Below, one piece after another: positions 22,439 to 34,032 of a DNA stretch of 64,000 nucleotides; positions within the stretch are counted from its first letter, which is position 1, and each line of letters begins with the position of its first letter. The stretch covers positions 4,143,222 through 4,207,221 of the forward strand of contig AP019514.1 of the NCBI GenBank assembly GCA_007182875.1, given 5' to 3'. Source of the stretch: Vreelandella sulfidaeris (GTDB lineage Bacteria > Pseudomonadota > Gammaproteobacteria > Pseudomonadales > Halomonadaceae). The position numbers and the translations under genes are program-made. The notes beneath the pieces were generated by a model that saw only the letters and a list, made by a program, of their open reading frames with translations, did no database searches and was not told the origin of the DNA.

Positions 22439-23038
22439 ATGAACCAAGTAACCTTTTCACCTAAACCATTAGTTCAACTAAGCTCAACGCCGCTACTAGC
22501 CATGCCTGCACCGCGGCGTCTGCTGCCCACTAGCCCTGCGATGACCGTGCTTACCGATTTTTCTCAGGTAGTACCTCAATCTGTAGGTGCCGAGACGCCC
22601 ATCGACGAGGCGCACCTAAAGATGCGTTATGGTGGCGTTCGTTTGCTGTTTGTTATGGATAAACAGGCACACTGTATTGGCGTTATAACCTCGAAAGAAG
22701 TCATTGGCACTCGGCGAATTAACCTAGCCATGCAGCAGCGTAACCTCACCCGTGCGGAAGTCACGGCTGAAATGATCATGACACCCTGGCACAAACTCAG
22801 CGCCATGCCCGTTGCACAGCTTGCCTCGCTGACGATTGAAGATTTAGTGTTGTCGATAGACACGGTTACCGATCAGCATCTATTAATCACTGAGCAAAAC
22901 GATAACCACGAGCTTAGAATTCGCGGCATTATCTCAACAAGCGATATACAGAGCGCGGTGGGTAAAGAAGCTAACCCAGTACCTATGGCAAAGAGTTTCG
23001 CCGATATTTGCCAGGTCATAACCGGCCACGACTTATAA
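22439..23038 (+). CDS. CBS-domain protein
   Basis: 200 residues from an ATG with GGAGG upstream. Two CBS-like motifs are visible: YGGVRLLFVMDKQAHCIGVI with TSKEVIGTR, and HLLITEQNDNHELRIRGIIS with TSDIQ, a Bateman pair that usually binds adenine nucleotides. No attached enzyme or transporter domain is present. It follows the two-component genes on the same strand, but 130 bases away. Role unknown. Confidence 0.75.
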   Translation: MNQVTFSPKPLVQLSSTPLLAMPAPRRLLPTSPAMTVLTDFSQVVPQSVGAETPIDEAHLKMRYGGVRLLFVMDKQAHCIGVITSKEVIGTRRINLAMQQRNLTRAEVTAEMIMTPWHKLSAMPVAQLASLTIEDLVLSIDTVTDQHLLITEQNDNHELRIRGIISTSDIQSAVGKEANPVPMAKSFADICQVITGHDL

Positions 23039-23090
23039 CGTTTCAGCGTTGATAAGCCTTTAAAAAAATTTAGTAGTCCTTTAAATAAAA

Positions 23091-23120
23091 CGCCCTTCAC
23101 CGATTTCTCGGTGAAGGGCG
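23091..23120. terminator. Bidirectional terminator between the CBS gene and nhaD
   Basis: Perfect 13-bp stem CGCCCTTCACCGA / TCGGTGAAGGGCG with loop TTTC. On the minus strand it is followed by TTTTATTTAA, giving a good intrinsic terminator for nhaD; on the plus strand a weaker TTCTAATTCT follows. Confidence 0.85.
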
Positions 23121-23142
23121 TTCTAATTCTATAAGAAGATGT

Positions 23143-24605
23143 TTAAAACATCGACGCATTAATCCACAGGTGCGTGGCGATACTCGCCGCATAGCCTAAT
23201 AAAATGGCCGGCATCCAGCGCAGGTGCACGGCAAAGGTATAGATCCCGCGTGCCTGCCCCATCAGAGCGACGCCTGCAGCGGAGCCCATCGAAAGCAAAC
23301 TGCCGCCCACGCCTGCCGTCAGCGTCACCAACAGCCAGTTACCTTCCGACATATCTGGGGCCATGGAAAGTACCGCAAACATGACCGGAATGTTATCCAC
23401 TACCGCCGAGATAAGACCCAACACCACGTTCGCCCACACGGGATTCCAGCTGCCGTAAAGCGTTTCAGAGAGCAGGCTGAGATAGCCCATAAAGCCAAGG
23501 CCACCCACACATTACCACCCCGTAGAAGAACAGCAGCGTATCCCACTCGGAGCGCGCAATACGGCTGAAAATATCAAACGGCACCACGCTACCGAGCTGC
23601 TCGAGTTTTTTCCAATCGCCACGGCGCGAGTAGCGCTCGCGCTTGCGTTCCAGCGAACGCGGCAGGCTGCGGCGCAGGTAGTAACCAAAGAACTGCAGCA
23701 GGCCTAGGCCAAACATCATGCCCATGGCAGGCGGTAAGTAAAGGATCGAGTGGCACAGCACTGAAATAGCGACGGTGATCAAAAACAGTACGATAATCCG
23801 CCGCGCCCCACGCTTGAGCCAAACATTTTCTTGTAAAGCGGCCGGCTGGCGATTCGCGATAAAGAAATTCATGATCACCGCAGGCACCATGAAATTGACT
23901 ATCGCAGGAATCAGCAGTGCGAAGAAACCTTCGAACGGTACCTGGCCCGCCTGCCACACCATTAGCGTGGTGATATCGCCAAACGGGCTGAACGCACCGC
24001 CAGCGTTGGATGCCACCACCACGTTCACACAGCAAAGGCCGATAAACTTGTTATCGCCTTCGGCCACTTTGAGCACTACGGCGCACATCAGCATGGCGGT
24101 GGTCATATTGTTGGCGATCGACGAAATACCAAACGCCATCACCCCTGTGATCCAGAACAGGCTGCGATAGCTGAAGCCTTTGCGCACAAGCCAAGAACGT
24201 AGCGCATCAAACACGCGGCGCTCTTCCATGGCATTGATATAAGTCATCGCGACCAGCAAAAACAGCAGTAGCTCGGCGTATTCAAGCAGCGTTTCGCGGA
24301 AGGCGGTTTCTGCCTCTTCCGGCATGCCCGCTTGTACATAGACCCAGGCCACGAGTGCCCAGATAAGGCCTGCGGCGACCAATACAGGCTTAGACTTACG
24401 CATGTGCAGTAACTCTTCACTCATCACCAACGCGTAGGCGAGCACGAAGATCACGACAGAAGAGATACCGGTTAGCGTGAGGGTAAGATCAAGTGGCCCG
24501 GCGGCAGCATAAGAGAGATGGGAGTAGAAAAAGCGAGCAGGCGAGCAACAACCAAGCGACCCGGCGAGCTAAATGCCGAGTTACGAGGACGTTTGGTGGT
24601 TTCAT
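23143..24605 (-). CDS. nhaD: NhaD-type sodium/proton antiporter (two frameshifts)
   Basis: NhaD exchanges cytoplasmic Na+ for protons and is typical of halophilic and marine gammaproteobacteria. The start reads MKPPNVLVTRHLARRVAWLL and, after a break near 24515, a signal-like end SYAAAGPLDLTLTLTG. About a dozen hydrophobic helices follow, with the conserved SIANNMTTAMLM and VASNAGGAFSPFGDITTLMV regions of ion-transporter (IT) superfamily NhaD proteins. A second break is near 23510. The C-terminal part includes LISAVVDNIPVMFAVLSM. About 487 residues. It helps explain growth in salt. Confidence 0.9.
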
Positions 24606-24838
24606 GGCGATATTATCCAATCAGGGGGAGAAAGACCGCCACGATCATAAGCACCCTAATGAAATGCTGCAACGCAACGAGTTGCGCATAAGATGCGACG
24701 TATTGCCGCATCTTGTAAAGGCTTTTTATTAGTTTTTACTACGCATAAAGTTTGGCGTGTTCATCATTACACCGCCACGCTTTTGGCTGGATTACGTGAC
24801 GGGCCTAAGTGAGAATAGATATACGGTTTTAAGTACTA

Positions 24839-26203
24839 GGCTTCGTCTTTTTACTGGGGCGCAGCCAGTCAATTTTTTCTATCTGGCGACTGCGCGTTAC
24901 TGCCAAGGCGTAGTCGGTGACGTCTTTAGCAATCGTAGAACCAGCCCCACCGTAGCACCTTTGCCTACCGAGACAGGTGCAACCAGGGCTGTATTAGAGC
25001 CAATAAAGGCGTTATCACCAATGTCTGTGTGGTGTTTATTGGCACCATCGTAGTTACAGGTAATCGTACCTGCGCCCACGTTCACGTCACGCCCTAAGCG
25101 TGCATCACCTACGTAACTTAGGTGATTAATTTTACTGCCTTCACCTACATCGGCATTTTTGGTTTCAACAAAATTGCCTACCTTGGCTTTTATTGCCAAC
25201 CGTGTTCCAGGGCGTAGCCTTGCAAAGGGCCTATCTGATTGAGGCCGGCCGCGACCGTACCCTCTATTACGCTGTGGGAATCGATTACGCTTTCTGCGCC
25301 AATGGTGCTGTCTTTGATCACGCAATAAGGACCAATACGTACGCCCTCGCCTAATTCAACGTTACCTTCGAATACACAGCCCATATCGATAAAGACATCA
25401 TGACCGCAGCTCAAACGTCCGCGAACATCCAAGCGTGCGGGGTCGGCAAGCGCCACTCCCTCTGCCATCAATTTATCGGCAACCTGCTGTTGGTAAGCGC
25501 GTTCGAGTCGAGCCATTTGCGCTCGATTATTGACCCCTTCCACTTCTACCGCGGTGGCCGGCTGGGCTGTACATACTTTAATTCCCTCATCCGCGGCCAT
25601 GGCAATCACATCGGTAAGGTAGTACTCGCCCTGCGCATTCTCAGCAGAAAGTTGCGGTAACCAGCGTTTCAGCTGGGCACTGGTCATCGCCATAATACCG
25701 GTATTACATTCGCTGATCGCAAGTTGTGTGCTGCTGGCATCTTTCTGTTCAACTATTGCCACTGCATCGCCTGCGTCATTGCGTACTATCCGTCCATAGC
25801 CCGCAGGATCCTCTAGCGTGACCGTTAACAGCCCCATATGCTGCTCATCTACTTGGGCCAACAGCTCGAGAAGCGATTCCCGCCTCAATAGCGGTACGTC
25901 GCCGTATAGGATCAACACCTTGCCGCTGCCCAACTGCTCAAGCGCTTGAGCTACCGCATGCCCGGTGCCCTTCTGTTCAGCCTGAACAGCAAATTGAACA
26001 GCATTTTCTGCCAACGCCTCGCGCAACTGCTCAGCCCCATGGCCTATCACTACATGGGTGCGATCCGGCTGCAGCCCTGAGGCCGTATCCAGTACATGCT
26101 GCACCATGGGCTTGCCAGCCAAGGTATGCAGCACTTTGGGAATTTGGGAACGCATGCGCGTCCCTTTACCTGCTGCGAGAATGACGATATCCAGTTCTTG
26201 CAT
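24839..26203 (-). CDS. glmU: GlmU, bifunctional UDP-GlcNAc synthesis enzyme (two frameshifts)
   Basis: N-terminal uridylyltransferase and C-terminal acetyltransferase for UDP-GlcNAc, the precursor of peptidoglycan and LPS. The start [19 protein letters not shown] holds the nucleotide loop; [15 protein letters not shown] and [10 protein letters not shown] follow. The left-handed beta-helix shows hexapeptides such as [20 protein letters not shown], then [26 protein letters not shown] and [15 protein letters not shown] with the catalytic region. Breaks near 25225 and 24950; the end reads [17 protein letters not shown]. About 454 residues. It begins one base after the apbE stop. Confidence 0.95.
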
Positions 26204-26204
26204 A

Positions 26205-27397
26205 TTATTCCCCTGTTACCGGTTGTTCGGCGGGCATGGTCGTTTGCGGAATGGCGGTTGGCAATGAAGGAGCGGGTAATTGTTCAATGCCTAACTCATT
26301 AACCAGCGTTTCACCAAAATAATTAACAAATTCTGGTGTGGCGATGCTGCGCCACTGTTCGCCTTCGCGAACGAGCAAAAGTGCCTTGAGATTGTTCTCA
26401 ATAGCCATCTGCATAGCGTCTTGTTCGCCCACTACCAACAGTGCTGTTGCCCAAGCATCTGCCCAAGCGTTTGAAGGATGAAAAACTGACACCGAAGCAA
26501 CTTGGTGAGTCACTGGCCGCCCCGTACGCGGATCAATGGTATGGGAGAAACGTTCCCCTTCTACTTCAAAATAGTTGCGATAATCGCCTGAGGTGGCCAC
26601 CGACATGCTCTCTAGCGGAATAATATGCTGGGCACGCTGCTGCCCATCTTCAGGCACCTCAATGCCAATTCGCCATGGTGTCTGTTCGTCTTCATCACGC
26701 AGACCACGGGCGATCAAATCACCGCCTAAATTGACTAGGTAATGTTCCAATCCCTGTTGATCTAGATATGCAGCCACTCGATCAGTGGCATGGCCTTTGG
26801 CTACACCGGAAAGGTCGACAAATACATCGCGGGTACGGCGTGCCTGCATATTTTGAGTATCTACCTCTACCGCATCAAAACCCACCTGAGCAAGTTGCTG
26901 GGCCAGATCATCGTCAGAAGGCACTTCTTCTGGTCTTGCGCCAGGCCCAAAACTCCATAGATTAACCAAGTCGCCCACGGTAATATCAAAGGCACCGTGG
27001 CTGGCTTCAGCGACTGTCTGGCTGATCGCCAATACCTCAATGAGTTCATTGGAGAGCGGCTGCCACTCTTCTAAAGGCGCCTCGTTAAAGGCGATTAGTT
27101 CGGAATCATCGCGGTAAGTGGACATCGCCTGGTCAACACTCTCCAGCTCTGCCAAAAGCCTTCTTTCAATTCAAGGGACTCACCCTGAGTGAGCGGATCC
27201 ATAATGGTGACTTGATAAAAGGTACCAAATATATTTCCCTCAAAGCGCACGGGAGGTTCCAGCGGGCGGTCATTCTCTGAACAGCCTGCGATACCTATTA
27301 GTAAGCCCAGCATAGCGACTATTAATAAGCTTCTTCTCCTGACCATACGCCCACCATGCATATACCCACCAGACTTGTTTCTAACAGTCTTTTCCAT
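26205..27397 (-). CDS. apbE: ApbE, FAD:protein FMN transferase lipoprotein (one frameshift)
   Basis: ApbE attaches FMN to threonine residues of flavoproteins such as NqrB/NqrC or RnfG. The N-terminus has a lipoprotein signal ([16 protein letters not shown]). Key motifs are [74 protein letters not shown] and [13 protein letters not shown] break lies near 27150. About 397 residues. It sits between uppP and glmU on one strand; no nqr or rnf genes are in the window, so its substrate must be encoded elsewhere. Confidence 0.93.
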
Positions 27398-27439
27398 AGC
27401 TGCTTTGCCTTAAAAAAATAAAGCTTTAAGAATGAAGCC

Positions 27440-28240
27440 CTAAAAATGAAAGAACCATAGCAGCCAGGCGCCGAACAGCACCCGATAAATAACAAAGGGC
27501 TGCATGCCTATTTTTTGGATAATTACCAAGAAATAATGGATGCACAAATAGGCACTAATACCCGACAGTAACGTACCCACTAACATTGCGACCCAATCTA
27601 TCGACTGCTGCGTGTTAAAAAGCCCAACGGCTTCTAACCCGCCTGCCAGCACAATGACTGGAACCGACAGTAGAAACGAGAAGCGAGCGGCCCCTTCTCG
27701 ACTCATCCCCACCATCAAGGCCGCCGTAATGGTGATACCCGAACGCGACGTGCCGGGTATTAGCGCCAGCGCCTGGGCACCACCTATGATCAGCACATCC
27801 TTTAAACGTAGTTGGTATTCACTACGCGTTCCCCGCATACGCCAATCGGCATAGCCCAACAACAGTCCGAAAGCAATTAAGCTGATGCCGATAATCAACG
27901 TAGAACGCATGTAATGCGAAATAACATCGTGCAGTAGTAAACCAACTAACCCCACGGGAATGGTCGCTAACGTCACCCAAAATGCCAAGCGCGCATCTTC
28001 ATTTACGCCTTTCCCGCTGACCGCGGCTAGGCTATTGATAACCATCTGCCAAATTTCCCGGCGGAAATAGATAATGACCGCTGAGAGGCTGCCTAAATGC
28101 AGTGCCACATCAAAGGCTAAGCCTTGATCTTGCCAATCTGTCAGCACAGGCACCAAAATCAGGTGGGCAGAGCTGGAAACGGGTAAAAATTCTGATATCC
28201 CTTGCACAACCGCCAACACCACCACCTGTAGCCAATCCAT
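27440..28240 (-). CDS. uppP: Undecaprenyl-diphosphatase (UppP/BacA)
   Basis: 266-residue integral membrane enzyme that recycles the undecaprenyl carrier for cell-wall synthesis. Start MDWLQVVVLAVVQGISEFLP, then SSSAHLILVP carries the conserved E and SSS active-site region; the second motif is ALIPGTSRSGITITAAL. Eight hydrophobic helices are predicted. It is intact. With glmU two genes downstream, the cluster has an envelope-synthesis flavour. Confidence 0.95.
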   Translation of the reverse strand: MDWLQVVVLAVVQGISEFLPVSSSAHLILVPVLTDWQDQGLAFDVALHLGSLSAVIIYFRREIWQMVINSLAAVSGKGVNEDARLAFWVTLATIPVGLVGLLLHDVISHYMRSTLIIGISLIAFGLLLGYADWRMRGTRSEYQLRLKDVLIIGGAQALALIPGTSRSGITITAALMVGMSREGAARFSFLLSVPVIVLAGGLEAVGLFNTQQSIDWVAMLVGTLLSGISAYLCIHYFLVIIQKIGMQPFVIYRVLFGAWLLWFFHF

Positions 28241-28444
28241 AGGTAATCCTGTGTGTAAAAAATTAATGTATTCGTTTGTAAAGACGCTTAAGGATACACA
28301 TCCGCGATTTTTTTGTCCGCTCTTACCGGCATTAACGTTAAAAAGCAGCGTTTTAACGGCCGAAAGAAGTTGAGACTGTAGAGGAACAAGCGTAGTGCGC
28401 TACAATAGGCCACTAATGAAAGCGTGCGTCCTTGTAAGGTACCC

Positions 28445-29638
28445 ATGACTCAGACCATCGAAACGCCAGTGGTTCACGACCAAGAGCGACTTAGCCAAGA
28501 GGCCAAGCGTGTCACCTATATAGGCGCGTGGCTGGATGCATTGCTAAGTATCGTCAAAGTCACCATTGGTTTTATGGTCGGTTCAGCGGCGTTGATCGCC
28601 GACGGTATTCACTCCCCTATCAGATTTAGTCACCGACGGTTTTGTGCTGGCGGCGATTCATTACGGGCGTCAGGAACCCGATAAAGATCACCACTACGGT
28701 CATGGCAGAATCGAAACCCTTACCACCCTACTGTTGGGCAGCGTACTGATCTTCGTAGCGGGAGGTATTGCCTGGTCTAGTATTGATCGTCTAATTAGCG
28801 GTACCGACGTTAATGCACCTGGCATGCTGGCGATCGTCATTACAGTGATCGCGCTATTTAGCAAAGAGTGGATTTTTCGCTACACCATGCGGGTTGCCAA
28901 GCGGGTAAAGTCCAAGTTACTCGAAGCTAACGCGTGGCACTCGCGCAGTGATGCCTTATCCACTGCCGTGGTACTGGTGGCATTAGTCGGCGCCCAGTTT
29001 GGGTTGGGTTGGCTGGATGCCGTGGCTGCCATCATCGTCGGGTTATTAGTCGGTAAGGTAGGGTTGGACTTGTTGTGGGAGTCGGCTCGCGAGTTGGTGG
29101 ATACTGCGCTGCCGGTGGATGTACAGAACCAAATGCACGATGTGGCCTGTAGCGTGCCGGGGTGGATAGCGTTCACGACCTGCGTACGCGCCAGTCAGCC
29201 GGTTGGGTAATGGTCGATTTGCACGTGGTGGTGGGACCTAAGATTACCGTCTCCGAAGCCCATGAAATTGGTAATGAAGTCAGCCGCCGCCTGCGCCATG
29301 AATTCCCCGCGCTCACCGATGTGATTTTTCACGTTGACCCGGAAGACGATGCCGGTGCAGGCGACCCCAGCCGCCTGCCTGGGCTACCGCTGCGGCCTGA
29401 AGTAGAGGCTGCCCTGGATGCGCGTTGGTATAAGCACCCGGTATGGCGCACGCTGAATGAGCTACAGCTACACTACCTGGACGATAAGGTCTCGGTATCG
29501 CTAATCATTGCTGATGCGGTACACCAACCGCCTCAGTGCCTCGCTAGCCAGTTAAAAGCGCTGGCTAGCGATATCGAGTGGCTGGGCCATGTGGAAGTGC
29601 TGTTTATTACCCGCGCGGCCAGCAGCTCTATGCGCTAG
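28445..29638 (+). CDS. Cation diffusion facilitator metal exporter with C-terminal extension (two frameshifts)
   Basis: FieF-like efflux pump for Fe/Zn/Mn-type divalent cations in exchange for protons. TM2 has ALIADGIHSLSDLVTDG and the metal site D..D; KDHHYGHGRIET is the family histidine loop; TM5 contains NAWHSRSDALSTA. The cytoplasmic domain has VHDLRTRQSAGWVMVDLHV and FHVDPED. Breaks near 28615 and 29160. At about 398 residues it is some 95 longer than FieF: an extra tail (YKHPVWRTLNELQLHYLDDK to FITRAASSSMR) looks like a second small alpha/beta domain. Confidence 0.87.
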
Positions 29639-29669
29639 GGCTTCGAGCTTTTATGGGTTAGCGCAGACT

Positions 29670-31046
29670 TTATGAGAGCAATAGTGTCGCTATGCTGAAG
29701 TAAATCACCACTCCAGAAGCGTCAATAAGCGTGGTCACCAGCGGTGCCGAGGCCGTGGCAGGGTCGACCTTAAAGCGCTCTAATACAAACGGAAGACACA
29801 TCCCCAGCAGGCTACCGAATAGCACGATGGTGACCATGCTAAAGGCAACCACCATCGCCAGCGCTTCACCCCCACGCATAATGCCAATCGGCGTTACCGC
29901 GATGGCCATGGTGATACCCAGTGACCCGGCGACAAGTAGCTCACGCCCCAGTAGTTTGCCCCAATCTTTGACACCCACGTCTCCGGTCGCCATACCGCGC
30001 ACCATCAGCGTGGCTGCCTGGGCCCCGGCGTTACCGCCACTACCGATCAACAGCGGTAAAAAGAACACCAGCGCTACCTGAGCAGCAATGGTTTCTTCAA
30101 AATAGGCAATCCCAGCGCCCGAAAACAGGTTGGCGAAGACCAGCAGAACCAGCCAAAACACCCGTTTACGGTAAAGGCTCCAGAGCGGCACACGGCTAAC
30201 GCCATCCTCCAGTTGACCGATCGACATCCCTTTGTGGAAATCCTCTGTCGCCTCGGACTCAGCGACATCCATTGCATCATCGTGGGTGACAATGCCGACC
30301 ATGCGGTCACCGGCATCAATCACCGGCAGCGCTAACAGGTCGTACTTCGCCACAATTCGGGCGACATCTTCCTGGGCGTTATCGACCCGGGTGCTGATAA
30401 CATCTTTAATCATAATGTCATCTACAATAGCCCCCGGTCGCGCCACCATCAGTTGGCGTAATGACATGGTGCCAATCAGTTCACCGTCGCTATCCAGGAT
30501 ATACAGCTGGTAAACCGTTTCCGCATCGGGGGCCGTCTGGCGTACCCGCATCATCGCTTGCGACACCGTCATGCCACTGGCTATGGAGACATAGTCAGAG
30601 GTCATGATGGCGCCTGCCGTACCCTCTTCGTAACTGGCAAGCCGCTTTAGATCTTCGCGCTCACGGTGGGCCATACGACGTAATAACGCCTCACGGCGGT
30701 CTTCACTGAGGAGATTAAACAGGTCGGCACGTTCGTCCGAGCCCATCTCTTCCAGCAGCTTGAGTACCTGACTGTCGTCCAGCTCCTTTACTACCTCAAG
30801 CTGGCTTTCACCAGGCAAATAGCCCAGCACATTAGCGGCGCGCTCGGCAGAAAGAATATCCAGCAGCGTGAGCGCAGCAGACAGTTCTTCATCATCCTCG
30901 ATCATCTCTTCGAGCACTTCACCGATATCCGCTGAGCGGGTTTCGGCTAAGCGTAAAGAAAGCACTGATTTACTAGGCACTTCCTTAGCCAACTCATCGA
31001 GCAGTTCGGCTTTTAATTCCTGTAGGCTTTCATCATTCAGTGCCAT
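29670..31046 (-). CDS. mgtE: MgtE magnesium transporter
   Basis: 458 residues, intact; ATG chosen because GGAG lies just upstream. The N domain (about 30-130) has repeats such as ANVLGYLPGESQLEVVKELD; two CBS domains follow (about 135-260: VYQLYILDSDGELIGTMSLR and LLALPVIDAGDRMVGIVTHD). Five TM helices include AYFEETIAAQVALVFFLPLL and GSGGNAGAQAATLMVRGMA, the ion-pore motif. MgtE is a Mg2+ channel gated by Mg2+ in the N and CBS domains. No Mg riboswitch is visible in the short leader. Confidence 0.95.
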   Translation of the reverse strand: MALNDESLQELKAELLDELAKEVPSKSVLSLRLAETRSADIGEVLEEMIEDDEELSAALTLLDILSAERAANVLGYLPGESQLEVVKELDDSQVLKLLEEMGSDERADLFNLLSEDRREALLRRMAHREREDLKRLASYEEGTAGAIMTSDYVSIASGMTVSQAMMRVRQTAPDAETVYQLYILDSDGELIGTMSLRQLMVARPGAIVDDIMIKDVISTRVDNAQEDVARIVAKYDLLALPVIDAGDRMVGIVTHDDAMDVAESEATEDFHKGMSIGQLEDGVSRVPLWSLYRKRVFWLVLLVFANLFSGAGIAYFEETIAAQVALVFFLPLLIGSGGNAGAQAATLMVRGMATGDVGVKDWGKLLGRELLVAGSLGITMAIAVTPIGIMRGGEALAMVVAFSMVTIVLFGSLLGMCLPFVLERFKVDPATASAPLVTTLIDASGVVIYFSIATLLLS

Positions 31047-31110
31047 GGCTCTCTCCTTCACGCTAACAAACGACGTGCTGCCGACTTACTCCAACTATAT
31101 TACCAGACAA

Positions 31111-31150
31111 AACGCCCCTTAAACCCACATTTGCGGGGTTAAGGGGCGTT
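31111..31150 (-). terminator. Terminator of the ATP synthase operon
   Basis: Stem AACGCCCCTTAA / TTAAGGGGCGTT with an inner CCC/GGG pairing. Read on the minus strand it is followed by TTTTGTCTGG. It lies just after atpC and before mgtE, separating the two transcripts. Confidence 0.85.
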
Positions 31151-31181
31151 GGATGCACGCCAAACGCGTGAAAGTTAGCCT

Positions 31182-31603
31182 TTACCCGCCTTTTTTACGC
31201 AGTTGCTGAATCGTTCGCAACTGAGCAACGGCTTCGGCAAGTTCAGCGGCAGCCCGGGTATAATCGAGCTCCGATGATTTCTCGTTAAAGGCTTTCAGCG
31301 CTTGCTGACGCGCTTCTTCGGCAGCAGCCTCATTGAGGTCGCTGGCACGTGATGCAGAGTCGGCCAGAATCGTCACGACATCCGGCTGGACTTCCATGAA
31401 GCCACCCGAGACAAAGAAGTTATCTTCCTTGCCATCATCATGAATCACGCGGACCGGACCCGGCTGAAGCTCAGTCAGCAGCGGGGCGTGGCCGGGTAAA
31501 ATACCAAGTCACCCATCATCCCGGAAGCGATCACCTGCTCAACAGTACCTGAGAAGATGGATGCTTCAGCGCTGACGATATTGCAAGTAAAGCTATTCGC
31601 CAT
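31182..31603 (-). CDS. atpC: ATP synthase epsilon subunit (one frameshift)
   Basis: Inhibitory rotor subunit of F1. Start MANSFTCNIVSAEASIFSG, then GDLGILPGHAPLLTELQPG and FFVSGGFMEVQPDVVTILAD are family hallmarks; the C-terminal helical hairpin ends LAEAVAQLRTIQQLRKKGG. One G is missing in the GGG of the ILPGHAP coding region near 31505. About 140 residues. Last gene of the operon. Confidence 0.95.
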
Positions 31604-31628
31604 AGCGAATCCCCCCTAATGGACGGGA

Positions 31629-33018
<1,390 letters not shown>

Positions 33019-33079
33019 CTAAAACCTGCAAATGAAACCTGTCTGCCGGGAGCCGCTAGCAATAATGGCTCCCTAGGCG

Positions 33080-33964
33080 TTAAACGGCAGCTGCACCGCC
33101 GACGATCTCAGAAATTTCCTGGGTAATGGCGGCCTGACGGGCCTTGTTATAAACCATCTCCAGATCGTCGATCAGGCCGCCTGCGTTGTCAGTGGCACTT
33201 TTCATAGCGATCATTCGGGCAGCTTGTTCACAAGCGCCGTTTTCCACTACCGCCTGATACACCTGTGATTCGATGAAACGAACCAGCAGGCTATCAAGCA
33301 ACGCCTTGGCATCCGGTTCATACAGGTAGTCCCAGCTTCCGGGACGGGCGTTTTCTTCGTCTTGTTCAGCGTCTTCGCCTAAATCAGACGACAGCGGAAG
33401 AAGCTGACGAACCACTGGCTTTTGCGTCATGGTGTTCACAAACTCATTGTGCACCACGTAAACCCGGTCAAGACGTCCTTCATCGTACGCTTCGAGCATG
33501 ACCTTGATGCTGCCAATCAACCCTTCAACCGTTGGGGTTTCGCCTAAACCGCTCTTCGCCGCCACCAAATTACCACCGTAGTTGCGGAAAAGCTGCTGGC
33601 CTTGGCGCCCAGGGCGCAAAAATCCTGCTCCACACCCTGCTGCTTCCAACCGACTGATTCTTTCAGTAAGGCTTTGAAAAGGTTGTGGTTCAAGCCACCG
33701 CATAGACCACGGTCTGTGGAGACCACAATGTAACCTACGCGCTTAACCTCGCTACGCTCGACCATGTAGTCGTGCTTGTATTCGGGGTTAGCGTTGGCAA
33801 GGTGGCCAACCACATTACGGATCTGCTTAGCGTAAGGCTGACTAGCTCTCATCAGGTCTTGCGCTTTACGCATTTTCGATGCAGCTACCATTTCCATGGC
33901 GCTGGTGATCTTCTGCGTATTTTTAATGCTCCCAATTTGGGAGCGTATCTCTTGCAGCTGCCAT
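33080..33964 (-). CDS. atpG: ATP synthase gamma subunit (two frameshifts)
   Basis: Central shaft of F1. [20 protein letters not shown], then [19 protein letters not shown] is the N-terminal helix; [17 protein letters not shown] and the C-terminal [20 protein letters not shown] and [21 protein letters not shown] are diagnostic. Breaks near 33950 and 33590. About 294 residues; an acidic insert ([14 protein letters not shown]) in the middle is a halophile-like feature. Confidence 0.96.
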
Positions 33965-34006
33965 AGCGATCTACCCTTCGTTCGTGGCTCTCAGAAAGCA
34001 TGCAAA

Positions 34007-34025
34007 CCCGCCCATCACAGGCGGG
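34007..34025 (-). promoter_or_regulatory. Intra-operon hairpin between atpA and atpG
   Basis: CCCGCC / GGCGGG stem with a seven-base loop, followed on the minus strand by TTTGC. It could tune atpG expression or mRNA stability; too weak a T run for a firm terminator. Confidence 0.4.
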
Positions 34026-34032
34026 CTAGACA

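Noticed and set aside
24690..24714. Hairpin AAGATGCG...CGCATCTT between glmU and nhaD
   Set aside because: Stem of eight pairs with a nine-base loop and no adequate T run on the strand of either gene; not supported as a terminator.
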